64,000 nucleotides of DNA, taken from the NCBI GenBank assembly GCA_033297075.1, contig MU858073.1:186001-250000 (forward strand). Direction: 5' to 3'. The stretch's first letter is position 1; every line of letters starts with the position of its first letter. Positions 44,545 to 54,181 of this stretch are shown here, piece after piece. Made by a program: the position numbers and the translations under genes. The stretch is from Rhypophila decipiens (Eukaryota; Ascomycota; Sordariomycetes; Sordariales; Naviculisporaceae). The notes beneath the pieces are model-generated. The model saw nothing but the letters and a program-made list of their open reading frames with translations. It made no database searches and was not told the DNA's origin.

Positions 44545-47500
44545 ATGCCTTCGGCCCCGGCCCCGGCCACGGCCACGGTCGCGGCCCCGGCGCCTGCACC
44601 AGATGGAGACTTCGCGTCTGTCGAAGAACAGGTGATTAAATGGAGAGATGCATGCGAGCCGTTCATCGTCATCCGACAAGAAGTTGATCTCGAAGTCGAC
44701 TTTCAAAACAAGAGCATCAAGGGGACATCGACAATTCATCTGTTCCTCAACCACGATAAAATCGACGAGGTCTTATTCGATGCCCGGCAATGTAATATCG
44801 ATCTCGACAATGTCACAGTCGATGGCGTCAGGACCAGAGCCACATACTCGGACCCTTACGGTGCCCTCGATGCCCCCGATCACTGGCAGATCGGTGCCGC
44901 ACAACATCATGTCATGAAGAAACGAATGCAGCACCTGACGCCCCTGGAGCGACCGGATGTACCCATAGTCAAGCGAGTCCCGCATCTCCTTGGGTGCGTC
45001 CCGGCAGACGGCTCACTCGTCGTGTCTCTGAACCCGCCCGAGGAGTTCAAGGCAGAACCTCGACGCAAGCTGGTCATCAAGACGTCGCGAGTCGAGAAAG
45101 ACGCTCTCCAAGAAGAGCAAGGCGGAATTAAGATTTCCATACCTTTCACATCCAAAAACATCCGGGACGGCCTTCAGTTTGTTGGCGTCGACAATATGGA
45201 TATGAAATACCCCCACGTCTATACACGGCACTCGATCGAGCCAGGCACGGCCGCCTGTATATTTCCTTGTATAGATGATCCAGGATCCAGACACCCCTGG
45301 AGAATCTCCATCAAATTCCCCAAGACTCTCGGCGAGGCCTTTCCGGAGCCCCCACCCGCTCAGAACACTGAGCTAGCCCCTTTGAACAGCAATCGGAAGA
45401 GAAAGGCCGATGAGCCTCCCCCATCGCCTTCCGGACGGCACCTGACGTTGTCAGAGGAGGATAAGATGTTGGACATGACGGTCATTTGCTCAGGGAACTA
45501 CGCCGGGGAGCAGGTCGACCCCAACGACGGATCCAAGAAGATTATGACCTTTGAGTGTCAATCTTCCTGTGCTCAACATATCTCCTTCGCCATCGGGCCA
45601 TTTGAAACCGTCAACCTCTGGCACGAATTCAGGACAGAGGAAGCTGACGAGAAACTGGGTGCCAATGCCGCCAAGATCTACGCCTACTGCCTCCCAGGAC
45701 GCGTTGCAGAGGTTCTCCATACATGCCATCCTATTGTGACAGCAGCCGATTACTTTGCTCCAGAATTCGGCAAGTATCCTTTCGAGAGTTACAAGATGGT
45801 GTTTGTTGAGGACTTGGTCCCCGACACAGTGGCTGCTACTTCCATGTCGCTCTGTAGCACAAGACTTTTGTACCCCGAGGACATCATTGACCCGGAGATT
45901 GAGATCACGAGAAAGCTGGTCCATGCCTTGGCGTGCCAGTATTTTGGCGTCCACATTGTGCCCAACGAACGCTCCGACCTCTGGCTCGCTGTTGGCATAC
46001 CGTGGTTCATGACCGATCTCTTCATGAGGACGATTTGTGGCAACAACTGGTACCGGTTTCATCTGAAGACACTCTCCGACAAGCTGGTAGAGACCGACGT
46101 CAATCGTCCATCTCTGCATGCCCTCGGAAAGCACCTCCATATCGGCGATTTTGAGTTGGATTTCATGTCCCTCAAGGCGCCTCTGGTTCTGTTCATACTC
46201 GACCAGCGCATGTCCAAGATACCGGGCTCCACGGGCATTGTTCGTGTCATCTCCAACATGGTGTCCAACGCTAATATCCGGAACACCGATCCCGAGGCCA
46301 CGACAATCTCGACGGCCGAGTTCCAGAAGAGCTGCGAGAAGAAAACTGCGTACAGACCCGAGGAGTTCTGGAAGCAGTGGGTATACGGCGCCGGATGTCC
46401 CCGGTTCAACATTCGCCAGAGGTTCAACAAGAAGAACCTCAATGTGGATATTATAATAGAACAGACACAGGGGGTCAACGAGGTCAAGGGAATCAACAAG
46501 GAGGACTTTTGGAGGGAATATCAAGAAGACCTCAACCACGTCTACGCCGGACAGGTCCCGCGAGTTTTCACGGGCCCTATCACAATCCGAATCCATGAGG
46601 CTGATGGTACACCTTATGAGCACTACCAAGTCATCACGGACAAGGAGAAAGGCGGGATGCCGTTTTCAATCGCCTATAATACGAAATATAAGCGATTAAA
46701 GCGGACCAAGAAGGCCCAGGCATCGGCCGCAAACGCTAGCAACATCGATAAGCAGGTTCCACAAGAGGATGATGTCGTCTACTTTAATATGTTTGGCGAC
46801 GTCCTCGGAACGCCCAAGGACGCTGCAGACTGGGGTCTGCAGGATTGGGACGATGACGTCCAAAGAGAAATGGATCAGGAGTCCTACGAATGGATACGAT
46901 TCGACTGCAATTTCGAGTGGCTATGCGAGACCATGACCGATATGCGCGGATACATGTATCTGGCGCAGCTACAGCAAGACCGCGATGTCGTCGCACACCA
47001 AGACGCCATGCTCTACTTCAAGCGCGGCAGGAGACACGGTGTTGCTGCGACCATCGAGACGCGGACGGTCATGGATCGCCGCTACTATCATGGGATCCGG
47101 ACCATGGCAATCGAAGACCTGCCCAAGCAGGCGACAGAAGAGCTCAACTACATTGGTCTCGCACAGCTGATCATGTGCTACCGGAGCTTTTTCTGCAAGA
47201 AGACAGTCAGCAAGACGGGCCAGGCACAGTTCTCTCCCGAGGTGAACGACTTCCAGGACAAGGCTCAATACAATGTGCAATGCGCAATCCCTGGCGCAAT
47301 CGCTCGCACCAGGAAGAATGGGAGGTGCAGCAGGGATGGACGGGCTTTCCTCATGGAGCTGCTCCTCTTCAACAACAACGATGGCAACGAGTTCTCTGAT
47401 GAGTTTTTCATCGCCAAGCTCCTCGAGGCACTTGCGACTTCGCTTATCCCCGAGAATTACGATGGCAAAGAGACCCTTGTCGATAGCCTCGATATGGAGA

Positions 47501-49302
47501 ATGAGGACGACAGAGAGTTCCGAGCCTTTGTGGACAAGACGATTGAGCAAATTGAAACGTATCGGCGCATGGACGAGTACACCTTCACGTACCAGAACCT
47601 CTGGACGAGAACTGCCATGGACTGTAAGATGAGGCTGATGAAAGCCCGTGTGATTCGGGTCTCGCCGCTCGAGTTTGTCCAGTATCTCCAGGACGACAAC
47701 AGCGATCTCGTCCGGATAAAGGCGTTCGACTGTCTGATCGAACTCAACATGCTCTCCAAGACGCCCATCATGAAGCTTCTGCTCTCGTACATGACTACCG
47801 ACACGTCGCCATATGTCCGAGACCGCCTGTTCAAGATCTTTTGCCGTGGCATAGCTGCCGTGGCATTCGGCGAGAACAAGTCGTTCCAGCCGGAGCCAGA
47901 GCGTGTCGTCGCCGTTGACGAAAGCGGGCTGATTATTGATGGCGGCGATGCCGAGATCAGCCAGAGACAGCGCGAGGCAGCTCGCACAGAGGATATTATC
48001 AAGGCAATCGCCGCACTGAAGGATGAGCTCAAGGGCAAGACGGAGCTCCAGACTGCTATTTGGAGCGCTTTCAACTCGTCAGTCATCGGCCTCAGGGAGA
48101 AGACGCAGCTGCTCGAGATCTGCGCGGCCATGTTTGAGCCCGAGGACTCGCTCCTCATCACAATGGACTATCCAAAAGCCTGGAGATGTACTCGTACGCC
48201 TGATGTGCCGAGAGCCAAGAACTGGGTGGCTCCTATCGTGCGAAATCCTGGCAAGTCTTTGATGATGAAGTTCTACTCTGAGAATCGCACCAAGCCCCGA
48301 GTCACGAGAGAGATCGAAGAGCCACCTGCTCCGACGGCCACCGCTGGGCCTCCCCCTGCGACAGACCCTCGACCGGAAGCCCCCAAGCCGGAGACAACGA
48401 AGAAGATCAAGATCAGCTCCCGGCCTTCCTTTGGTGGCTCCTTCACCGGCTCTCCTGGTGCTGCCTCTCCTGGGCCGTCGTCTTTGCCGCCAGCACCCTC
48501 CCGGAAGAATTCCATCTCTATTTCAGCAGCTCCCCGGCCCGCAGCTCCGGCAGCTCAAGCAGCTTCTCCCGCGCCCCTTCCGGATTCCATTGCCGTACGT
48601 CCGCTCGCTAGAGTGTCAACCCCTCTGCCAGGGACACCGCCACCCTCGGCCCTTCCTAAGCCATCGAGCCAACACCTCAATGGCACAGCGAAGGCAGCCG
48701 AGAAGAAGCCCAAGCCGCTGAAGAAGAGAAAGAGCGACGATGTCGAAGGAACCAACAATAATGAGCGACCAAAGAAGGTGGCCAAAACTAGCGGCAACGG
48801 GGTGCGACCAGGTGCCAATGGGCGGCCATCCAAGGTGGTTACTGCTCCATTCACTTCATGGAGCAAGCTTCCAGAAAGGGTCCGGAGGACTCTGAAGGAG
48901 CCACAACCCAGCCAGAGCGACTCGATCCACGCGACCCCGAAGCGACCTGGCAACTTGTCTGGCACTGCTGTGGTGACGTCGGGCTCGGCAAGACCTTTGT
49001 CGCCTGCCTCGGCCTCTGGATTGCAGACGCCTGGTACCGCGACCTCTACAGGAAGAACCGAGTTGCCCAAGGCCAGGAAGCCACTTCCTGGTTCGGCGCC
49101 CCATCCCAGCGGTGGTCATCCTGCTACGCCGATGACTTCGTCGCAGCGGCCAAATAGCACGACGAATGGTGCTGCAGGTGGTAATGCTTCTACCCCTGCC
49201 CCCACAGCTCCCGACCCGGAGCCTAAGACGGCACCTCGAAAGGTTCTCAAGCTGAAGATCAAAGGAAGTTCTTCTACCCCTTCGCGACGATCGCCTCAGT
49301 AG
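44545..49302 (+). CDS. TAF2: Transcription initiation factor TFIID subunit TAF2
   Basis: Single exon, 1585 residues, start in GACAATGCC. After a Pro/Ala-rich start, residues about 25-660 form an M1-aminopeptidase-like fold (VRQEVDLEVDFQNKSIKGTSTIHLF, HVYTRHSIEPGTAACIFPCIDDP, SSCAQHISFAIGPFE). The zinc protease site is lost: HALAC at residues 460-464 replaces HExxH, and LWLAVGIPWFM replaces the usual LWLNEG, so the third ligand is also gone. Helical-repeat TAF2 segments follow to about residue 1250 (SYEWIRFDCNFEWLC, YRRMDEYTFTYQNLWTRTAMDCKMRL). The last 330 residues are a Pro/Ser/Ala/Lys-rich disordered tail. Family role: promoter recognition (Inr/downstream DNA) within TFIID, with TAF1 and TAF8. 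The length is above that of yeast TAF2 mainly because of the tail. Confidence 0.97.
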   Translation: MPSAPAPATATVAAPAPAPDGDFASVEEQVIKWRDACEPFIVIRQEVDLEVDFQNKSIKGTSTIHLFLNHDKIDEVLFDARQCNIDLDNVTVDGVRTRATYSDPYGALDAPDHWQIGAAQHHVMKKRMQHLTPLERPDVPIVKRVPHLLGCVPADGSLVVSLNPPEEFKAEPRRKLVIKTSRVEKDALQEEQGGIKISIPFTSKNIRDGLQFVGVDNMDMKYPHVYTRHSIEPGTAACIFPCIDDPGSRHPWRISIKFPKTLGEAFPEPPPAQNTELAPLNSNRKRKADEPPPSPSGRHLTLSEEDKMLDMTVICSGNYAGEQVDPNDGSKKIMTFECQSSCAQHISFAIGPFETVNLWHEFRTEEADEKLGANAAKIYAYCLPGRVAEVLHTCHPIVTAADYFAPEFGKYPFESYKMVFVEDLVPDTVAATSMSLCSTRLLYPEDIIDPEIEITRKLVHALACQYFGVHIVPNERSDLWLAVGIPWFMTDLFMRTICGNNWYRFHLKTLSDKLVETDVNRPSLHALGKHLHIGDFELDFMSLKAPLVLFILDQRMSKIPGSTGIVRVISNMVSNANIRNTDPEATTISTAEFQKSCEKKTAYRPEEFWKQWVYGAGCPRFNIRQRFNKKNLNVDIIIEQTQGVNEVKGINKEDFWREYQEDLNHVYAGQVPRVFTGPITIRIHEADGTPYEHYQVITDKEKGGMPFSIAYNTKYKRLKRTKKAQASAANASNIDKQVPQEDDVVYFNMFGDVLGTPKDAADWGLQDWDDDVQREMDQESYEWIRFDCNFEWLCETMTDMRGYMYLAQLQQDRDVVAHQDAMLYFKRGRRHGVAATIETRTVMDRRYYHGIRTMAIEDLPKQATEELNYIGLAQLIMCYRSFFCKKTVSKTGQAQFSPEVNDFQDKAQYNVQCAIPGAIARTRKNGRCSRDGRAFLMELLLFNNNDGNEFSDEFFIAKLLEALATSLIPENYDGKETLVDSLDMENEDDREFRAFVDKTIEQIETYRRMDEYTFTYQNLWTRTAMDCKMRLMKARVIRVSPLEFVQYLQDDNSDLVRIKAFDCLIELNMLSKTPIMKLLLSYMTTDTSPYVRDRLFKIFCRGIAAVAFGENKSFQPEPERVVAVDESGLIIDGGDAEISQRQREAARTEDIIKAIAALKDELKGKTELQTAIWSAFNSSVIGLREKTQLLEICAAMFEPEDSLLITMDYPKAWRCTRTPDVPRAKNWVAPIVRNPGKSLMMKFYSENRTKPRVTREIEEPPAPTATAGPPPATDPRPEAPKPETTKKIKISSRPSFGGSFTGSPGAASPGPSSLPPAPSRKNSISISAAPRPAAPAAQAASPAPLPDSIAVRPLARVSTPLPGTPPPSALPKPSSQHLNGTAKAAEKKPKPLKKRKSDDVEGTNNNERPKKVAKTSGNGVRPGANGRPSKVVTAPFTSWSKLPERVRRTLKEPQPSQSDSIHATPKRPGNLSGTAVVTSGSARPLSPASASGLQTPGTATSTGRTELPKARKPLPGSAPHPSGGHPATPMTSSQRPNSTTNGAAGGNASTPAPTAPDPEPKTAPRKVLKLKIKGSSSTPSRRSPQ

Positions 49303-50149
49303 GGCCGAGGTCGATAGGGGCTTGCGTGACTGGTATGGTATGGCATGGTTTGGTCTCATTCTGCGGTTTTTTTTGTTTGGAGTCATGATTAGTTGGTTGC
49401 CTGGGAAGATACCCACAGCTTAAAGGAGAAGCGGAGTGAACGGCGTGGTATGGTATGGTACATGATTGGGTTTATAAACTGGCTGTTTCTTGATGCCTGG
49501 TTTGGCTCCAGTCATTTGCTTTTACGGATTGGTTGGTCTGCTCAGTTTGAGGCAAGAAAGAAAACCAGTGTGATGGATCGACTGCCTAATGGCAATGATC
49601 GGATTGTGAAATTACTGTACAGATTTAATATTTCGGCGTGTTTTTTTGACAAGACTAGACTTGTAAGTCGTCTGTCTGTTTTTATGATGTGCCATGCCAT
49701 GCCATACCATTAGCGAAGGATTAAAATGAACATACACCACCACCCTTAGATTGGGTCAGGTGGTCAGTTTAGTTTAGGTTATAGAATAACTACCTTTTGA
49801 TACCTCAAATCATGGTCTATCAAGTAGCTTCTAGCAATGAATGATAACGTGAGACTACCTTGCACAACACCTGGGAATGACCACGTGCATATAAACCACC
49901 TAAGCAAAGAAGCAACGCCCCTGGAAGCATAGCTTGGTGTTGGGAACTGCAGACATACACAGACGAAGGGACAAGCAACATCATATAACACCACACCACA
50001 TTGCTAGCAACGAAAGCATGGTCAAGCATCAACCACTTTCTTTCCATGCTTCATAAGCTCATAATCCCGCCCCAACAAGCACATACGACCATACCTACTA
50101 GAAAACTCGGCATCCCGTCCGCTCTACCTTAGATACTATAACCGCCATT

Positions 50150-50440
50150 AGCCAAGTTAGTGGCCATATAAACCACGCTAGTAGGTATATACTATACTAC
50201 CTATAATATAAATAGTAGTTAATAGATATAAATAATTTAACGTTAATTCTTTCCCCTTTCTTTTTTAACTTAAAATAACTATAATATTGTAGGACTATTA
50301 GTAGCTTTATCTCTTATTTACTTATTTACTATAATCATTCTAAGTTTAATATTCTTATTTAAAAAAAATTATAATAATCTCTACTAAACTAATTAAACGA
50401 AAAGAATAAACGGGTAATAACTAGTAGAGTTAGGGCAATT
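50150..50440. repeat. AT-dominated block, probable RIP-decayed repeat
   Basis: A sharply bounded block of TA-, TTA- and AAT-rich sequence (for example CTATACTACCTATAATATAA) in otherwise GC-balanced DNA. There is no open frame. In Pezizomycotina such islands are usually repeats mutated by RIP. The composition is seen; the origin is inferred. Confidence 0.6.
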
Positions 50441-50564
50441 GGTTGAGTTCAAGCCCATTAGTGGCTGACTCCCGAGCCCCTGATCTAACTGATATAACGG
50501 ATACCTCGGCTTCTCGACGGACTCTGTAGTCCCCGTGCTGCTTGTAGGTTGGCCTACTATAGTC

Positions 50565-50873
50565 CTATTCCACTTCTCCAGACGCTATATATAGCCTCTT
50601 GATCTCCTGCTTGTAGGATAATAATAATCTTGACCTTGGGGTGACTCGGCATTGCTTGCTCTTTGCTAAACGCTGTAGAATAGCCTCTCGACCCCTCGAG
50701 CTCTTGCTCGTATCTACATAGGCTTTTAGGTATTTGATCAACATTGTACTCCCCCTGGCGCCGTAGCCTCTTGATATCCTTTCAGCGGCTGGGTCGGCAA
50801 CGAGTAGCCAATCCCAAGTGCTCCATGTTTTTCTTTCTTCATTCCTCTTTTTGATATTCTCGCCTCCCTGCAT
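50565..50873 (-). pseudogene. Possible decayed coding relic beside the AT-rich block
   Basis: A 102-codon minus frame contains a basic, protein-like stretch (LIKYLKAYVDTSKSSRGREAI, then CRVTPRSRLLLSYKQEIKRLY) that ends abruptly at a stop. The frame beyond it still looks coding-like but is broken. I do not recognise the family. Its place beside the AT-rich block suggests a fragment of a repeat or of a degraded gene. It could also be chance. Confidence 0.3.
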
Positions 50874-51016
50874 TACTGGAACCTCTGCTGCGGGTGTGGT
50901 TCCACGGGAAGTAAGGCCGAATGTATGTCACTTCATTCCTCATCTTGACTCCCCATGTGCTCCGACACGAATCGAGTATATATTCTGCATGCCGGGATTA
51001 TCGGCTGTTCCTGGGC

Positions 51017-52157
51017 ATGCAACTCACTCGGCAAAGAATTCTTTCATTCATGATGCTGTTCTCTTTCGTTGCCTTGCTCTCCGGAGGCACAGCTTTCGTC
51101 ACTGCAGCCCGCCATGGCGGTGCGGTCGGTCCTGCAAAGCGAGCAGTCGAAATTTCCAACAACAAGTGCGATGCCTCTAGTCTTTCGGGGCTTATCCAGG
51201 GCAACTTGCAAGCTGCTATTCCTTTTTGTGCTCAGCTGGGGTGAGTTGTTTGCCCCTTTTATCTAATAACCTCCTTGTCCCTTTGAATGACGCCCCAGTC
51301 GACTAACGTCTATTTTGTATGAGCGTTTCAGAGCCAAGATTGTCACTGTCACCGTCACCTCCACGTCTACACGTACAAGAACCCGAACGGAGTATACCAG
51401 CACCACCACTGTAGCAGCAGGAATGGTAACTGGCAAGGTCAAGGCTCGCGCGGCTGAAGTAACTCCCGCGCCCAAGGTGCTCGTTGGCCGTAATGGGGCA
51501 GTCGAGGCCCTCATTCATCAGCTGGAGGGGTGCCCACAATCCGCTGTCGCCGTCGCCTGTACAGGAGGCGACAACCAACGTGTCCTGACGACAACGACGA
51601 CAGAAGTGGAGAAGGTTACAGTGACTTCAACCAAGAAGGCTACCTTCACAGAGACTGCGCCTGCTTTCCGAATATATTCGGAACTTATGCTGGCCAAAAG
51701 AAAGCGCTCCACCGAGGAGATGCCTTCCAAGTGGTACTGGTCGCAACACCTCGACATACCTTCAAATATCAATCTCACTACCAATAAAACCAAGGCCGCC
51801 GTGTTCAATCTCGAGTATTCCACGCCCGGCTATCTAGGATCCTTGACCCTGTTTTCCACCAGCACCCAGCCAGGTTGGATAGCTGTCCCCTTGTATGCAA
51901 TCAACGATGAACTGCCGGAAACTGTTCTATGGTTCCGCACAATGGAATATGTAATTGGGTACGAGTTGGCCACTGTGAAATGGAAAGTCGACTACGTGGC
52001 CCAGGCCATCACTATAGTTGACCCTGTCGACTTTTACCTTTTCTCCTGCACGAGTTATAGCGGGGAATATTGGGTGTACTATAATTATGAGCCAGTTCTC
52101 GAGACCCAGACTGACTGCGTTCCGGCGGACATAAGCTTAAAGATCGAAGTTATTTGA
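51017..52157 (+). CDS. Secreted protein of unknown function, Thr/Ser-rich
   Basis: Two exons, 51017-51240 and 51332-52157 (349 residues); the 91-bp intron has a GTGAGT donor, an ACTAAC branch and a TTTCAG acceptor, joining at phase 2. I chose the ATG that puts a hydrophobic signal-like segment (MMLFSFVALLSGGTAFVTA, about residues 12-30) at the N-terminus; an in-frame ATG at 50921 would add 32 residues and bury it. A run of Thr/Val/Arg (TVTVTSTSTRTRTRTEYTSTTT) follows at about 78-105, then a second Thr-rich stretch. The C-terminal half (about 215-349) looks folded: aromatic-rich, with NLEYSTPGYLGSLTLFSTSTQ, VLWFRTMEYVIGYE and VDFYLFSCTSYSGEYWVYYNYEP. No family recognised; the cysteines are few. 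It sits beside the AT-rich relic, a setting often seen for lineage-specific secreted proteins. Confidence 0.75.
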
Positions 52158-52553
52158 GTAAATTGTTTAGAGGAAGGTTTTCTATAGGAGCGCGTCTAGG
52201 CCTACCGGCCCTCATCTACTAAAGATCAAGTCAAGACAACAGTCACGTCATCCGCGCCTCTCTGTTGAAATCCCCATGCATGGGTTGAATGATATGGAAT
52301 GCTATTACTATACACTATGATATATTTCTTTCCATACTCATATGTGTACATAACCCAGACATGGAGGGTATAAATAAATCCAGGCGAAAACGCCAGTGTA
52401 GCTAGCTCACAATATGCCCAACATGTTCTCCACCCCTCTATCAACATACAAACATTCCATACCCACGTGAAATGAACAGTCGTAGAGACCCTCAATAAAC
52501 CACATGAGAATGCAACGCGTCCCCTCTTATTCCAATCTTCACCATGACCTCCT
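52158..52553. other. Intergenic between convergent secreted orphan and CDC26
   Basis: About 400 bases of 3' flanks from both sides. I see nothing further in it. Confidence 0.6.
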
Positions 52554-53501
52554 CTAAGGCTGCTGCTGTCGGTCTTGATGATGGTGATGATGCCCCGCCT
52601 GTGGCTGAAGATTGTGCTGCCCCTGGTGCGTCCCGACCCGTCGTCTCGTCGGCGCCGCGACACCAATCCTCTCTTCCCTCGTGCGCTGAGGCCTTGCTTC
52701 GGGAGTAACCGCCGCCGATCCTGCTCCTACCCTGCCCGCCGCTGCCCCAGACCCGTTATTACTCGTCCCCCCTGCTGTACGAGAAGATTGCAAACTGGTC
52801 GTCGTTGTGCCCCCTGCATGTGTCCGCCGAAATCGTGCCATAGACTGAGTTGTTCCCCAACCGGGCCCTCTTTGCTGCTGCTGCTGCTGCTGCGGCGGCG
52901 GCTGAGGTTGGGGATATTCCTCTGGCTGCTCTTGGGAATTCGGATACTCGTGCTGCTGCCTCGCCGCCCATCGCGGAGGGGGGTGCGGTGGACTTGCGGC
53001 TCCATCTGTTGAGGGGGGACCCATGTCGACGTCCATTCCGTCTTCATCTTCTTCATCGCCATCCTCCTCGTCTTCTTCTTCCTGGGCACCCTTTTGAGGC
53101 CCTCTTCGATTCCCGTAAGCCTGTCGATGGGCACGAGCTTGAGCCCGAGCTCGAGCCTGGTGCTGCTGAGCAAAGTAACTAACTTCCTCTTCTTCTTCCT
53201 CATCCTCTTCCTCATCATCATCGTCGCCATACTCGGTTTCTAATTGCGTAGGCGCCTGGTGTTGTTGCTGCTGTAGACGGCGGTTGATGCCATATTGTGG
53301 GGTGCTGGCTGGCACTGTCGCTGAGGAGGCGGGACCGGGCATTCCTGCGCGAGCGGCGGTCGTGGCGAGCATGGCTTCTCTTCTTGCGCGGGCTTGCTGG
53401 TTCGCGCGCAGACGTTCTTGTGCTCGCTCTGCGGCGCGGTCTTCATAGTCTGCTATGTCCTCTGCTGTTATGGACAGCACTGTGAGTGGTCGACGGAGCA
53501 T
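52554..53501 (-). CDS. CDC26: Anaphase-promoting complex subunit CDC26, with long low-complexity tail
   Basis: Single exon, 315 residues from the ATG at 53501. The start MLRRPLTVLSITAEDIADYEDRAAER is the conserved N-terminal motif of CDC26, which in other species inserts into the TPR groove of APC6/Cut9. An in-frame ATG at 53621 would add 40 residues before this motif; I reject it because the motif's free N-terminal Met is part of its known binding mode. After about residue 45 everything is low complexity: Gln and Ala runs, a Glu/Asp run, repeated AR pairs, a second acidic stretch, PQPPPQQQQ, then Gly/Thr/Ser and a His/Gln end. Known CDC26 proteins are usually around 100 residues, so the tail is long. 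Role: stabilises the APC/C ubiquitin ligase scaffold. Confidence 0.8.
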   Translation of the reverse strand: MLRRPLTVLSITAEDIADYEDRAAERAQERLRANQQARARREAMLATTAARAGMPGPASSATVPASTPQYGINRRLQQQQHQAPTQLETEYGDDDDEEEDEEEEEEVSYFAQQHQARARAQARAHRQAYGNRRGPQKGAQEEEDEEDGDEEDEDGMDVDMGPPSTDGAASPPHPPPRWAARQQHEYPNSQEQPEEYPQPQPPPQQQQQQQRGPGWGTTQSMARFRRTHAGGTTTTSLQSSRTAGGTSNNGSGAAAGRVGAGSAAVTPEARPQRTREERIGVAAPTRRRVGTHQGQHNLQPQAGHHHHHQDRQQQP

Positions 53502-54181
53502 CGTGCTGAATGAATCGATGATTGTGAGGATATTGGGTTGGGTTTTTGAGTACGGATTTTGAATGTGAATGATGGGTAATGATGGTCTTTGTGGCCGAAA
53601 GATAGACGATAAAGGTTTCAAGTTTTGTTGAATAACTTTGTTGAAGTCTGGCTATGTGAGGCTCTTGGACAGAGTTGAGTGCGAATTCGAGTTAAGTGAG
53701 AGGTGAGAGATGCTTTGGTAGTGAGGGGCAACCGGCGGTTGACAAGCTTTGAATTTGAAAAATTCTCAGTACGCTGGATGATTCAACGTCTTTCCGGGAG
53801 ACAGTGCTGATGGAAAAGGATGAGGTTTATGCATATAATATCTGTTCAAAGGATGTGCTTTTTGACTCCAAGGTTGAAATGAAGTGACGCGTTTACAGTG
53901 AAGTTTGCACCTCACAGCGCGTTGAGGGGCTCTTTGGTGAGCTTGTTGACTTTCAGTGGGGCTTGTCAAAAGTTTCAGTAATTACCTAAGCATCGACTGA
54001 AAGAGGGTTAGGGTTACCACGACGACAACACAACCGAGCATCCATTCTATTTCATTTTGATGTCTTCAAAACCGCTAATATTACAGAAATTGGGTATAAT
54101 AATATTCGTAAAGTCGTTCCATTCCTCAATCCCAGATCGCCTTCTCCACTCTCTGCAACCACACGCCTTCATCGTCTCAGC
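53502..54181. other. Intergenic between CDC26 and WSS1
   Basis: About 680 bases between two minus-strand genes: the CDC26 promoter and leader and the WSS1 3' end. Nothing else recognised. Confidence 0.6.

Larger units (their letters stand above)
49303..51016. other. Intergenic between TAF2 and secreted orphan, containing an AT-rich relic block
   Basis: About 1.7 kb. The TAF2 flank (to about 50100) is ordinary. From about 50150 to 50440 the sequence is dominated by A and T. From 50440 to 50870 it is mixed, with many TATA/CTA words and one minus frame. No intact element is present. Confidence 0.6.

Noticed and set aside
45490..46629. 379-codon minus-strand frame
   Set aside because: Antisense shadow of TAF2; no domain.
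50440..50530. Possible tRNA or SINE B-box (GAGTTCAAGCCC)
   Set aside because: No matching A-box, cloverleaf or acceptor stem could be assembled around it.
50921..51016. Upstream in-frame ATG of the secreted orphan
   Set aside because: Using it would place 32 extra residues before the signal-like segment; the start at 51017 explains secretion better.
53502..53621. Upstream in-frame ATG of CDC26
   Set aside because: The conserved family start is MLRRP at 53501, where the terminal Met is functionally important in known CDC26.
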